Assembly: GCA_963753575.1 (NCBI GenBank)
Contig: CAVWCR010000003.1
Span: forward strand, 4,278,001-4,342,000
Direction: 5' to 3'
Length of the DNA stretch: 64,000 bases
DNA from: VAZQ01 sp963753575
GTDB lineage: Bacteria; Pseudomonadota; Alphaproteobacteria; Rhizobiales; Xanthobacteraceae
How positions within the stretch are numbered: the stretch's first letter is position 1; each line of letters opens with the position of its first letter. Shown piece after piece: positions 9,042 through 18,178 of this stretch. The translations under genes and the position numbers were made by a program. The notes below the pieces were generated by a model. That model did not search any database and was not told the DNA's origin. It saw only the letters and a program-made list of their open reading frames with translations.

Positions 9042-10208
9042 TCAGCGGATCCGTTCCAGAATGCTGACGTAATTGGCGACTGCCGCTCCGCCCATGTTGA
9101 AAAGGCCACCGAGCCGCGCGTCCTTCACCTGGAAATCGCCGGCGGTGCCGGTGAGCTGCATCGCCGCCAAGGCGTGCATCGACACGCCGGTCGCGCCGAT
9201 CGGATGGCCCTTGGCCTTGAGCCCGCCTGACGGATTGACCGGCAAGCGGCCGCTCATCTCGGTCAGACCGTCCTTGATCGCGCTCGCGCCCCTGCCCTCC
9301 GGCACCAGGCCCATGGCTTCGTACTCGATCAGCTCGGCGATGGTGAAGCAGTCGTGGGTCTCGACAAACGACAGGTCGCCGAGCGCAACGCCGGCTGAGG
9401 CGAGCGCGCGTTGCCAGGCGAGCGCACAGCCCTCGAACTTGAGAATGTCGCGTTTGGCCATCGGCAGGAAATCCTGCACGTGCGCGGCAGCGCGCACGGC
9501 GACGGCCTTGCCCATGGCGTTCGCCGTCTCCTCGTCGGCCAGCACCACGGCGGCTGCGCCGTCGGAGACGAGCGAGCAATCGGTGCGCTTGAGCGGGCCG
9601 GCAACGAACGGATTCTTCTCGCTCTCGCGCCGGCAGAAATCGTAGCCGAGATCCTTGCGCATCTGCGCCAACGGGTTGCCGACGCCGTTCCTGTGGTTCT
9701 TGGCCGCGATCCGCGCCAGCGCATCGGACTGGTCGCCATATTTCTGGAAATAGAGCGCGGCGATCCGGCCGAAGATGCCAGCGAAGCCGCCTTCGATCTC
9801 GGCTTCGTCGCGCACGTAGGAGGCCTTGAGCAGGTTCTTGCCGATCTCGACGACCGGCGTCGTGGTCATCTGCTCGACCCCGACGATCAGCGCAAAACGC
9901 GCGCTCTTGGCCGCGATCGCCTTGAGGCCCTGATGGACCGCGGCCGAGCCGGTCGCACAGGCGTTCTCGACCCGCGTGGCGCGCTTGAAACGCAAATCGG
10001 GGGAAGCCTGCAGCACCAGCGCGGCGGTGAAATCCTGCGGCGAAAATCCCGCATTGAAATGGCCGAGCACGATCTCGTCGACTTCGGCCGGCGCGATGCC
10101 GGCATCCGCCAGCGCGTCGGTCGCAACGCGCACGATCAGGCTCTCGACGCTTTCACCCTCGAGCTTGCCGAAGCGGGTATGGGCCCATCCGATGATGCAG
10201 GCAGTCAT
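9042..10208 (-). CDS. Thiolase (SCP-x/acetyl-CoA acetyltransferase family)
   Basis: A 388-residue thiolase-superfamily protein. The nucleophilic Cys lies in VENACATGSAA (Cys84), and the C-terminal catalytic loop reads NPSGGLKAKGHPIGATG. The final motif is NMGGAAVANYV, without the second Cys of biosynthetic thiolases, as in SCP-x-type thiolases. It probably cleaves or forms a 3-ketoacyl-CoA in fatty-acid or sterol/aromatic side-chain degradation. The ATG at 10208 has GGAGG about 6 bases upstream. It is close to the SGNH gene (15 bases) but functionally looks separate. No SCP2/OB-fold (DUF35) partner, common beside such thiolases, is visible next to it. Confidence 0.9.
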   Translation of the reverse strand: MTACIIGWAHTRFGKLEGESVESLIVRVATDALADAGIAPAEVDEIVLGHFNAGFSPQDFTAALVLQASPDLRFKRATRVENACATGSAAVHQGLKAIAAKSARFALIVGVEQMTTTPVVEIGKNLLKASYVRDEAEIEGGFAGIFGRIAALYFQKYGDQSDALARIAAKNHRNGVGNPLAQMRKDLGYDFCRRESEKNPFVAGPLKRTDCSLVSDGAAAVVLADEETANAMGKAVAVRAAAHVQDFLPMAKRDILKFEGCALAWQRALASAGVALGDLSFVETHDCFTIAELIEYEAMGLVPEGRGASAIKDGLTEMSGRLPVNPSGGLKAKGHPIGATGVSMHALAAMQLTGTAGDFQVKDARLGGLFNMGGAAVANYVSILERIR

Positions 10209-10225
10209 GATGACCTCCAGACCGT

Positions 10226-10243
10226 CTCGTATACTATATAGAG
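10226..10243. promoter_or_regulatory. A+T-rich partial palindrome upstream of the thiolase gene
   Basis: CTCGTATACTATATAGAG lies 18 bases upstream of the thiolase start in otherwise GC-rich DNA. The ends (CTC...GAG) and the TATA blocks are symmetric, but the match is incomplete. It could be a -10 region or a repressor operator, for example for a TetR or GntR regulator. No regulator gene is adjacent. Confidence 0.3.
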
Positions 10244-10635
10244 GCCGCCGGAATAGGGGTTGCCGGATGGAAACGGGCGCCGCGCGGCCTTCTTCGCCAG
10301 CCCGTGCTGCGCGAACGGATCAAGCGCATAGCCTGCGAACAGCAGTCCCGACGGCCGGCGCCAACCGGTCGAAGGCGGAACCCGCGGTGGCGGCTTCGTC
10401 GAGCCGGGTTCCCCAATGACGCGTCAGGCCATTTCGATCACATCGTGTCGCGCGGGCAACACTGCTCCATGCTGTTCAAATTTGGGATGTTTTCCGCCTA
10501 TTGAACAATATGGCGGCTGATTCGAGCAATGTTCCGTTTTGCATTGGGTGCCGCTTGGGTTTAGATAGCTGGCTAATCCTTTGTGGGACCGGAGCGATTA
10601 CCGAGGCCCGCTCTAGAGATCGGACCGCGCAGTTG
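10244..10635. other. Non-coding spacer between thiolase and dacC-like genes
   Basis: About 390 bases with no gene I can support. Short frames exist, but their translations are Arg-rich and have no ribosome-binding site or recognisable family. The segment 10480-10600 is lower in GC and probably holds the promoter of the downstream carboxypeptidase. Confidence 0.4.
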
Positions 10636-11955
10636 ATGTTCTTGCATCAGTCGGCCAGCACTCGGACGCTGCTTTTCGCATTCGCCGCCATGGTGGTGGC
10701 CAGTCTCGCTGCCCCACGCGCGGCAGCCGAGGCGCTGATCCTGGTCGACGTCGACAGCGGCAAGGTCCTGCACGCCGAGAATGCCACGGTGCCGTGGTAT
10801 CCGGCCTCGATCACCAAGATCATGACCACCTACGCGACGTTGCGCGCCGTCAAGGAAGGCCGGATCACCCTCGACAAGCTCTTGACGGTTTCCCACAACG
10901 CGGCAGCGCAGTCCCCCGTCAAGATGGGTTTCAAGCCCGGAACCACGTTGACGGTCGACAACACCATCAAGATGCTGATGGTGAAGTCGGCGAACGACAT
11001 GGCGGTCGTGCTTGCGGAGGGTGTGGCCGGTTCGATCGAGAACTTCGCCGACGTGATGAACCGCCATGCTCAGCGTCTCGGCATGACGCAGTCGCACTTC
11101 GTCAATCCCAATGGTCTGCCGGCGGATCAGCAGATCACCTCGGCGCGCGACATGGCGATCCTGGCGCGCGCAGCGATCAAGGAATTCCCGGAATATGACT
11201 ATTATTGGCACCTGCCGGGCATCCGCATCGGTAAGAAGGTTCTACGCAACTACAATACGCTGATTGGACGCTACCCGGGTGCCGACGGCATGAAGACCGG
11301 CTTCATCTGCGCCTCCGGTTTCAACCTGGTGGCGACCGCGACCCGCGACGGCAAGCGGCTGATCGCCGTCGTGTTGGGCGCCTCGTCATCGGCCGGACGC
11401 GCCATCAAGGCCGCGCAACTACTGGAGCGCGGCTTCGGCTCCAACGCGCTGGCATGGCTGACGCCCTCGCTCGGGACCGTCGAGGCGCTCAAGCCCGTCA
11501 ACGTCGACCCGCCCAATCTGCGCGAAGAGATGTGCGGCAAGCACCGCAAGCGGCAGGCCAGCGAGGACGAGGACGATTCGGGCGCGATCGCGAGCCTGTC
11601 GTCCGGATCGGCCTATTCGGTCTTCCTCTCGGCGTTACGCGCACCCGAAGGCAAGCACCAACTGCTGCAGGACGACCACCTGGGCGAGCCGGTGGTGGTC
11701 TATACCGGCCCCGCCAGGACGCTCGCCGCGACCAATCCTAAGAGCGCAAACACGGGCGCCAAGACCAGAGGCGCGACCGCAAAGACGGGTGCCGCCGCGC
11801 TTGTTGCCAGCCCGGGTTCCGCAGTACCGACGCCGCGATCGCGGCCAAGGGTGGCGCGATCGAGCGCCGTCCAATCGACGGCGACCCAGGCTGCGCCGAG
11901 GCCGGCGACGGCCAAGAAGAACGCGACCAAGAAAGACGCCAAGAAGAAACAATAA
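10636..11955 (+). CDS. D-alanyl-D-alanine carboxypeptidase (S11 family)
   Basis: A penicillin-binding-protein-5-type D,D-carboxypeptidase that trims the terminal D-Ala from peptidoglycan stem peptides in the periplasm. In the 439-residue form starting at 10636 there is a signal peptide (LLFAFAAMVVASLAAPRAAA). All three motifs are present: SXXK as SITK at 58-61, SXN as SAN at 118-120 and KTG at 220-222. After the catalytic domain (to about 290) comes a variable region and a long low-complexity Ala/Thr/Lys tail ending in KKNATKKDAKKKQ instead of the usual amphipathic membrane anchor. The frame continues 45 codons upstream, but the signal peptide supports the later ATG. Confidence 0.9.
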   Translation: MFLHQSASTRTLLFAFAAMVVASLAAPRAAAEALILVDVDSGKVLHAENATVPWYPASITKIMTTYATLRAVKEGRITLDKLLTVSHNAAAQSPVKMGFKPGTTLTVDNTIKMLMVKSANDMAVVLAEGVAGSIENFADVMNRHAQRLGMTQSHFVNPNGLPADQQITSARDMAILARAAIKEFPEYDYYWHLPGIRIGKKVLRNYNTLIGRYPGADGMKTGFICASGFNLVATATRDGKRLIAVVLGASSSAGRAIKAAQLLERGFGSNALAWLTPSLGTVEALKPVNVDPPNLREEMCGKHRKRQASEDEDDSGAIASLSSGSAYSVFLSALRAPEGKHQLLQDDHLGEPVVVYTGPARTLAATNPKSANTGAKTRGATAKTGAAALVASPGSAVPTPRSRPRVARSSAVQSTATQAAPRPATAKKNATKKDAKKKQ

Positions 11956-11967
11956 GGCGCAGACGGC

Positions 11968-13083
11968 TTGCAGACACCCGCCGAGCCTATTCCGCTGACC
12001 GTACTGACCGGCTTCCTGGGCGCCGGCAAGACCACGCTTCTCAACCGCCTGCTGCAGGACGAAGCGCTCGCCGGCACGGTCGTCATCGTCAACGAGTTCG
12101 GCGAGATCGGGCTCGATCATCTCCTGGTGCGGACCATCGACGACAACATGGTGCTGCTGCAGAGCGGCTGCCTGTGCTGCACGCTGCGCGGCGATCTGGT
12201 TTCGGCGCTCGAGAGCCTGTTGCGCGATCTCGACAACGGCCGCATCACGTTCCGTCGCGTGATCCTGGAGACGACCGGCCTTGCCGATCCGGCACCGGTG
12301 CTGCAGACCGCGATGGCGCACCCTTATCTGGTGATGCGCTATCGGATCGACGGTGTCATCGCGGTGGTCGACGCGATCAACGGCGCCGCGACCCTCGACG
12401 ACAACATCGAGTCGCTCAAACAGGTCGCGGTCGCCGACCGGATCGTACTCACCAAGAGCGATCTCGCCGACACCGACGAGCGCCGCCGCGCCAAGGAGGC
12501 GCTGCTCTCGCGCCTTGCCGCCCTCAATCCGGCGGCCCCGATCCTCGATGCGGCGGCCGGCGAGGCCACGGCCACGCGGCTGCTCGAATGCGGCCTCTAC
12601 AATCCAGACCAGAAGATCCCGGACGTGAAGCGCTGGCTGGCCGAGGAGGCCTATACGGCAGCGCATGACCACGCGCAGGCACATCACCACGACCCCAATC
12701 GTCACGACGAGCGTATCCGCGCCTTCACGCTCGCGACCGACACGCCGATCCCGGCCGCAACCTTCGAGATGTTTATCGATCTCGTCCGCTCGCTGCACGG
12801 CCCCAAGCTCCTGCGTCTCAAGGGTATTGTGAAGATCGCCGAAGAGCCGGATCGCCCGCTGGTAATCCACGGCGTCCAGCACGTGATGCATCCGCCGGCC
12901 CATCTCGAACGATGGCCCGACGCCGACGAGCGCACCCGGATCGTGGTGATCACCCGCGACCTCGCCCCCGAGGCGGTCACAAAGCTGTTCGACGCCTTCC
13001 TTGAGCGGCGTGCGCCCGATACGCCCGACCGCGCGGCGCTCCTCGACAATCCGCTCATTCCGTTCGGCGGCATCGATCGTTGA
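11968..13083 (+). CDS. CobW/COG0523-family GTP-dependent metallochaperone
   Basis: A 371-residue G3E GTPase. The P-loop is GFLGAGKTT (15-23), Walker B-like NEFGEIGLDH follows, and the metal-binding GCLCC motif stands at 67-71. A TKSDLAD guanine-recognition motif is near 155, and a His-rich insert (HDHAQAHHHDPNRHDE, about 233-248) precedes the CobW C-terminal domain. Members deliver Zn, Co or other metals to client enzymes; the His cluster suggests zinc or cobalt. The gene starts at TTG 12 bases after the carboxypeptidase stop, so the two are likely cotranscribed. Which client it serves is unknown; no Zur box was recognised. Confidence 0.9.
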   Translation: MQTPAEPIPLTVLTGFLGAGKTTLLNRLLQDEALAGTVVIVNEFGEIGLDHLLVRTIDDNMVLLQSGCLCCTLRGDLVSALESLLRDLDNGRITFRRVILETTGLADPAPVLQTAMAHPYLVMRYRIDGVIAVVDAINGAATLDDNIESLKQVAVADRIVLTKSDLADTDERRRAKEALLSRLAALNPAAPILDAAAGEATATRLLECGLYNPDQKIPDVKRWLAEEAYTAAHDHAQAHHHDPNRHDERIRAFTLATDTPIPAATFEMFIDLVRSLHGPKLLRLKGIVKIAEEPDRPLVIHGVQHVMHPPAHLERWPDADERTRIVVITRDLAPEAVTKLFDAFLERRAPDTPDRAALLDNPLIPFGGIDR

Positions 13084-13187
13084 TCCTGCGGACGAATGGC
13101 GCCGGCTCTTGCCTCCGAGGGCCGGCTGCCCGATGCTGCCGCCAGTGAGGGCTTGTGAGTCGCGTCCACCGTGCTGACGGGAACGCC

Positions 13188-14990
13188 ATGGGAACGATCG
13201 AGCGGCTCACAGCCGATCTAAGCTGTCTGCGCGGGGCGTTGCGAACGCTGCGTATGACGACGCACATCGCCCGCAACCCGACCCGTATCTTTCCCAATGT
13301 GGTGGACGAATTGGCGGAGCGGCACGGCGAGGCGCCGGCGCTCCTTTCCGAGCGCGAGCGCTTCAGCTACCGCGATCTGGCGGAGCGCTCGAACCGCTAC
13401 GCCCGTTGGGCGCTGGCGCAGGGCCTCGGCAAAGGCGACACCGTCTGCCTGCTGATGCCCAATCGGCCGGAGTTCCTGGCGCTGTGGCTCGGCGTCAACC
13501 GGATGGGCGGCGTGGTCGCGCTGCTCAATACCAACCTGACCGGGCACGCGCTTGCGCACTGCATCAACGTCGTCACGCCCAAGCACATCATCGTGGCGGC
13601 GGAGCTGCTCGCGGCGCTCATGACCGCGCAGGCCCATCTCACGGTCAAGCCGACGTGGTGGCTGCACGGCGACGATGCGAACGCAAGCTTCGCCCGGCTC
13701 GACCGCGAGATCGAGGGTTTTTCGGGCGACAAGCTGACCGGTCACGAGCAGCGCCAGCTCACGATCGAAGACCGCGCGTTGTTCATCTACACGTCGGGCA
13801 CCACCGGCCTGCCCAAGGCCGCCAACATGAACCACTACCGCGTCATGCTCGCCAGCCACGCCTTCGCGGGCGTCATGGACACGCGCGCGGACGACTGCAT
13901 GTACGACTGTCTGCCGATGTACCACACCGCCGGCGGCCTGCTGGCGACCGGAGCCGTGCTCATCAAAGGCGGCTCGGTGGTGCTGCGCGAGAAGTTTTCC
14001 GCGCGCGAGTTCTGGGACGACATCGTGCGCTGGGACTGCACGCTGGTGCAATATATCGGCGAGCTGTGCCGCTATCTGGTCAATTCCCCGCCGCATCCGA
14101 AGGAGCGCGCCCACCACCTGCGCCTCGTCTGCGGCAACGGGCTGCGACCTGACATCTGGCGCGAATTCAAGGAGCGCTTCCGGATTCCCCAGATCATCGA
14201 GTTCTACGCCGCCACTGAAGGCAACGTCACGATCTTCAACTTCGAAGGCAAGGAAGGCGCAGTCGGGCGCATTCCTTGGTACCTGGCCCATCGCTTTCCG
14301 ACCAAGGTCGTGCGCTTCGATGTCGAGCGCCAGCAGCCGGTGCGCAACCAGGACGGCTTCTGCATCGAATGCGATCCCGACGAGCCGGGCGAGGTCATCG
14401 GCAAGATCCTCAAGGACGCGTCCAAGCCTGGCGCGCGCTTTGAAGGCTACGCGATGGACCAGGAGACCGAGAAGAAGGTCCTGCACGACGTCTTCGCCAA
14501 GGGCGACATCTGGTTCCGCACCGGCGATCTGATGCGCAAGGACGAAAACGGCTACTTCTACTTCGTCGACCGCATCGGCGACACCTTCCGCTGGAAGGGC
14601 GAGAACGTGTCGACCACCGAAGTGGAGGAAGCGATCGGCGCATTCGACGGAGCGCTTGCGGCCAGCGTCTACGGGGTCCGCGTACCCGGCCGCGACGGCA
14701 GCGCCGGCATGGCGGCGATCGTCACTCAGCCGGCCTTCAACCTGGCCGCCTTTCGCGACCATCTCATGCAAAGGCTGCCTGACTATGCGCGGCCGGTGTT
14801 CCTGCGACTGCGCACCAACATCGAGATGACGTCGACGTTCAAGACCAAGAAGATCGATCTCGTGCAAGAGGGCTTCGATCCGCGCACGATTGATGACCCG
14901 ATCTACCTCAATGACCCCACCGCGAAGGCATTCGTGCGCATCGACACGGGGCTCTACGAGCGGATCGTCAGCGGGCAAGTCCGGCTATGA
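13188..14990 (+). CDS. Long/very-long-chain acyl-CoA synthetase (FadD6/FATP-like)
   Basis: An AMP-forming acyl-CoA synthetase of about 600 residues. The AMP-binding signature is IYTSGTTGLPKAANMNHYR near residue 200, followed by YAATEGNVTIFN, and the RTGDLM...GYFYFVDRIGDTFRWKGENVST block near 443-470. These are features of the FATP/very-long-chain subgroup (long-chain-acyl-CoA synthetase / FadD6), not of E. coli FadD. It activates fatty acids for degradation or lipid synthesis, at the membrane or in the cytosol. A GTG at 13155 is an alternative start; I chose the ATG at 13188. Its stop overlaps the next gene by four bases (ATGA). Confidence 0.9.
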   Translation: MGTIERLTADLSCLRGALRTLRMTTHIARNPTRIFPNVVDELAERHGEAPALLSERERFSYRDLAERSNRYARWALAQGLGKGDTVCLLMPNRPEFLALWLGVNRMGGVVALLNTNLTGHALAHCINVVTPKHIIVAAELLAALMTAQAHLTVKPTWWLHGDDANASFARLDREIEGFSGDKLTGHEQRQLTIEDRALFIYTSGTTGLPKAANMNHYRVMLASHAFAGVMDTRADDCMYDCLPMYHTAGGLLATGAVLIKGGSVVLREKFSAREFWDDIVRWDCTLVQYIGELCRYLVNSPPHPKERAHHLRLVCGNGLRPDIWREFKERFRIPQIIEFYAATEGNVTIFNFEGKEGAVGRIPWYLAHRFPTKVVRFDVERQQPVRNQDGFCIECDPDEPGEVIGKILKDASKPGARFEGYAMDQETEKKVLHDVFAKGDIWFRTGDLMRKDENGYFYFVDRIGDTFRWKGENVSTTEVEEAIGAFDGALAASVYGVRVPGRDGSAGMAAIVTQPAFNLAAFRDHLMQRLPDYARPVFLRLRTNIEMTSTFKTKKIDLVQEGFDPRTIDDPIYLNDPTAKAFVRIDTGLYERIVSGQVRL

Positions 14991-15544
14991 GCGCAAACGC
15001 CGAGATCATTGGGGCGACCGATGTCCTCGCTTTCTGGCGCGCGGTCGGGCCCGATAAATGGTTCAAGAAGGATCCGGCATTGGACGCCGAGATCACGCAG
15101 CGCTTTTCCGCACTCTGGGGCGAGGCTACGGCCGGCCGGCTGGCGCCATGGGAGGAAGAAGCCGAAGCCGCGCTCGCGCTCATCATCGTGCTCGACCAGT
15201 TTCCGCGCAACATGTTCCGCGGCGAGGCGCGCGCCTTCGCGACCGACGCAATCGCACGGACGGTGGCCGAGCGCGCGATCGCGCGCGGCTTCGATCAGGC
15301 GGTCCCTGCATCGGAGCGGCTGTTTTTCTATCTTCCGTTCGAGCACTCGGAAAATTCGTCCGACCAGGAGCGCGCCGTCGCGCTGGTCCGGGCGATCGGC
15401 GACGCAGAGCTCACACGCTGGGCGCAGATGCACGCGGACGTCGTCCGGCGCTTCGGCCGCTTCCCCCATCGCAATTCGGCGCTCGGCCGCATCAGCACGC
15501 GCGAGGAGCAGGCGTTCCTCGACGCGGGCGGCTTCGCAGGTTGA
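14987..15544 (+). CDS. DUF924 family protein
   Basis: A 185-residue soluble helical protein of the DUF924 family, whose fold resembles TPR repeats. The diagnostic segments are DVLAFWRAVGPDKWFKKD at the N-terminus, LIIVLDQFPRNMFRGEARAFATD in the middle and FFYLPFEHSE near 110. The length is normal for the family. It is translationally coupled to the acyl-CoA synthetase (ATGA overlap). No enzymatic activity is established for this family, and I see no catalytic motif. Confidence 0.9.
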   Translation: MSANAEIIGATDVLAFWRAVGPDKWFKKDPALDAEITQRFSALWGEATAGRLAPWEEEAEAALALIIVLDQFPRNMFRGEARAFATDAIARTVAERAIARGFDQAVPASERLFFYLPFEHSENSSDQERAVALVRAIGDAELTRWAQMHADVVRRFGRFPHRNSALGRISTREEQAFLDAGGFAG

Positions 15545-15569
15545 GCGCGACCATACGAGGAGTTGACCC

Positions 15570-16685
15570 ATGGATACCAGCAGCGCAAGAGTGATGGCCG
15601 CTCCGAGATCGGTGTTGGCCGGCGGCGGGATGACCGAACTAGTGCTCCAAGACGTCCGGCTGCTTGCCGGTGAACGCGAGATTCTCAAGGGTGTGACGCT
15701 CAGCGTCCCGAATGGGAAGGCGGTGGCGCTGGTCGGTCCCTCCGGCGGTGGCAAGACCTCGCTGTTGCGCGCCGTGGCGGGGCTGGCCGAGCCGCAGGAA
15801 GGCGTCATCCGTATCGGCGCGCGAACCGTGTTTGATGCGGCTGGCAGCCATGCGGTGCCGACCCAGCGACGAGGCATCGGATACGCCTTCCCGTCGGACT
15901 CACTGCTGCAGCAGCGCACCGTGTTCGAGAACCTTGCGTTCTCCGCCCGCTTCGGCGCATCCGGCGCCGAAGACATCCGGCGCTGCGTTCACAAGGCACT
16001 CGAACAGACCGGCGTTCTCGAACTCGCCACCCGGTTGCCACCGCAGCTCTCCGCCGACGAACGTGGACGCGTCGCGCTCGCCCGCGCGCTCTTGCGCGAT
16101 CCGCCCGTTCTGCTGCTCGACGATCCGCTCGGCATGCTTGAAGGCACCGCGCGCACCGAGGCCCGCGGCTGGCTCCGGCAGCTCATCGCCCGCGTCGGCG
16201 CCTGTACGATCCTGGCGACGCGCGATCCAGTCGAGGCCATGGCGATCGCCGACCACGTGGTGGTGATCAACGACGGCGCCATCGAGCAGGAAGGCCCGCC
16301 GCTGGAGGTCTATAGCGAGCCCGCAACCGTGTTCGCCGCCGAGTACATGGCGCAAAGCAATCGTCTGCCAGGCACGCTGATTGAAAATGCCGGCACGCGC
16401 GCCTGCATCGACGTGATGGGGTGCCAGATCGCCGGCATCACCCAGACGCGCGCGCCACTCGGGTCGCAAGCGCTCGGCCTCATTCGCGTCGAGCGCACCC
16501 GCATCGGCGGCGGGCCGGGACCGAACCGGCTGCCCATGACGGTTGTGACCCAGATGTACGTCGGTGAACGCTGGGAGGTTGTCTTCAGGCAGGACGAGCT
16601 GATCGTTCACGCCTATACGTCGGCGCCGCTGCGGCACGAATCCTACCACGTGGAATTTCCCCCTGACGACCTGTGGGTGTTTTAA
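15570..16685 (+). CDS. Degenerate ABC ATPase with TOBE-like C-terminus
   Basis: A 371-residue protein with the layout of importer ATPases such as PotA/CysA/FbpC, with Walker A GPSGGGKTS at about 56-64. The remaining motifs are altered: the signature reads LSADERGR instead of LSGGQQQR, Walker B is LLLDDPLG with Asp in place of the catalytic Glu, the D-loop is GMLE instead of S(N/A)LD, and the switch region is ATRDPVEA with Arg where the catalytic His should be. The frame is intact and a strong GAGGAG precedes the ATG, so this is not an obvious pseudogene. No permease or binding protein is adjacent. It may bind but hydrolyse ATP poorly and act as a regulator, or have an altered partner. Confidence 0.85.
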   Translation: MDTSSARVMAAPRSVLAGGGMTELVLQDVRLLAGEREILKGVTLSVPNGKAVALVGPSGGGKTSLLRAVAGLAEPQEGVIRIGARTVFDAAGSHAVPTQRRGIGYAFPSDSLLQQRTVFENLAFSARFGASGAEDIRRCVHKALEQTGVLELATRLPPQLSADERGRVALARALLRDPPVLLLDDPLGMLEGTARTEARGWLRQLIARVGACTILATRDPVEAMAIADHVVVINDGAIEQEGPPLEVYSEPATVFAAEYMAQSNRLPGTLIENAGTRACIDVMGCQIAGITQTRAPLGSQALGLIRVERTRIGGGPGPNRLPMTVVTQMYVGERWEVVFRQDELIVHAYTSAPLRHESYHVEFPPDDLWVF

Positions 16686-16790
16686 CCCGCGCGTCGAGCA
16701 GTCGTGATTCGCCCAACCGATTCTTAACGCTTCCTTGCTAAGGCTGCGGTTCCTCGCCCTTGCCGCCGCAATGGGCGCGTGGAGGCATTC

Positions 16791-18176
16791 TTGGCGCTAA
16801 CCGACTCTCAACCAGCTGGGCTGACGTCCGCATGGATGCGGGCATGGTCGCGGCTGACGGCGCGGCTCGGCGGCGGCGAACTGATGCTGGTGCAACGGCT
16901 CGCCGGCACCGTCTTCCTGATCCGCGTCGTGAGCGCGCTGTTGGCCTATGGCTCGCAGGTTCTGTTCGCGCGCTGGATGGGCAGCTTCGAATTCGGCATC
17001 TACGTCTATGTCTGGACCTGGGTGCTGCTGATCGGACAGTCGCTCGATCTCGGCCTCGCCACCGCGGCGCAACGGTTCATCCCCGAGTATCGCGAGCAGA
17101 AACGCTTCGATCACCTGCGCGGCTATATCGTCGGCAGCCGCTTTGTCGCGGTCGGGGTCGCGATCCTGGTCGCCGCATTGTGCGCCGGTCTCGTGCGCCT
17201 GCTGCAGCCATGGCTCGACGACTACACGGTCATTCCGCTCTATCTCGCGTGCGCAGCACTGCCCGCCTACGCGCTGTCGAATGTGCAAGACGGCATTTCG
17301 CGCTCCTATGACTGGGTCGCGCTCGGGATCGTGCCGACCTATATCGTACGCCAGCTCGTGCTCACCGCCATGATGGCGGCGGCCTACTTCGCCGGCTTCC
17401 CGCTCGACGCCGTAACCGCGATGGTGCTTGCCTGTCTCGCGCTGTGGCTGCCGCCGCTCGGGCAGCTCGTCATCTTGAAGCGACGGCTCGAGAGCCACAT
17501 CGAAGCGGGACCGAAGACCTACGACTTCAAGCTCTGGATCGGCACCGCGCTGCCGATCTTGCTGGCGGAAGGCTTCTATCTGCTGCTCGCGCACGCGGAC
17601 GTGCTGATGCTGCAGCAATTCCGGCCGCCGAATGAAGTCGCTGTCTACTACGCCGCGGTGAAGACGCTGGCCTTCGTGAGCTTCATCGGCTTCTCGATCG
17701 CGGCGACCACGGCACACCGATGCAGCGCTTACCAAGCCGCCGGCGATCGCCAGGGCCTCAACGACTTTCTGGCCCTAGTCATCCGCTGGACCTTCTGGCC
17801 CTCGCTCGCCGTCACGCTGCTGCTGCTCGCCTTTGGGCGCCCACTGCTCAGCCTGTTCGGACCGAATTTCGGCGACGGCCATCACCTGATGTTCATCCTC
17901 GCGGTCGGCCTCGTCTCGCGCGCTGCGATCGGGCCGATGGAGCGCTTCCTCAACATGCTGGGAGAGCAGCGCGCCTGCGCGCTGGTCTATGCGTCGGCGT
18001 TCGGCATCAATGTCGTGCTGTGCCTCCTCCTGATCCCGCATTTCGGTGCCATCGGTGCCGCGGTCTCGATCGCGACGGCGCTGATCTTTGAAACGGTTTC
18101 GCTCGCGTTCGTCGCCCGGCGCCGGCTGGGGCTTGAGGTTTTCATCTGGGGCCGGCGTTTCTGCGTCGGAGGATAG
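16791..18176 (+). CDS. Wzx-like polysaccharide flippase (MATE/MOP superfamily)
   Basis: An integral membrane protein of about 461 residues with 12 or more predicted helices, of the polysaccharide-biosynthesis (Wzx/RfbX) type. It probably flips a lipid-linked sugar unit across the inner membrane. Typical features are VRVVSALLAYGSQVLFARWMG near the start, LDLGLATAAQRFIPEY after helix 2 and IPHFGAIGAAVSIATALIFE near the end. I chose TTG at 16791 because GGAGG sits 5 bases before it; the longer GTG start at 16779 would place the GGAGG inside the gene. The acetyltransferase gene follows after two bases, so the pair is an operon for a surface polysaccharide. Confidence 0.88.
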   Translation: MALTDSQPAGLTSAWMRAWSRLTARLGGGELMLVQRLAGTVFLIRVVSALLAYGSQVLFARWMGSFEFGIYVYVWTWVLLIGQSLDLGLATAAQRFIPEYREQKRFDHLRGYIVGSRFVAVGVAILVAALCAGLVRLLQPWLDDYTVIPLYLACAALPAYALSNVQDGISRSYDWVALGIVPTYIVRQLVLTAMMAAAYFAGFPLDAVTAMVLACLALWLPPLGQLVILKRRLESHIEAGPKTYDFKLWIGTALPILLAEGFYLLLAHADVLMLQQFRPPNEVAVYYAAVKTLAFVSFIGFSIAATTAHRCSAYQAAGDRQGLNDFLALVIRWTFWPSLAVTLLLLAFGRPLLSLFGPNFGDGHHLMFILAVGLVSRAAIGPMERFLNMLGEQRACALVYASAFGINVVLCLLLIPHFGAIGAAVSIATALIFETVSLAFVARRRLGLEVFIWGRRFCVGG

Positions 18177-18178
18177 CG

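Noticed and set aside
10244..10635. N-terminal extension or small gene ahead of the carboxypeptidase
   Set aside because: The 45 extra codons show no conserved sequence and would bury the signal peptide; other frames in the spacer are Arg-rich and lack ribosome-binding sites.
13218..14978. 586-codon minus-strand frame opposite the acyl-CoA synthetase
   Set aside because: Shadow frame; the acyl-CoA synthetase motifs on the plus strand are complete.
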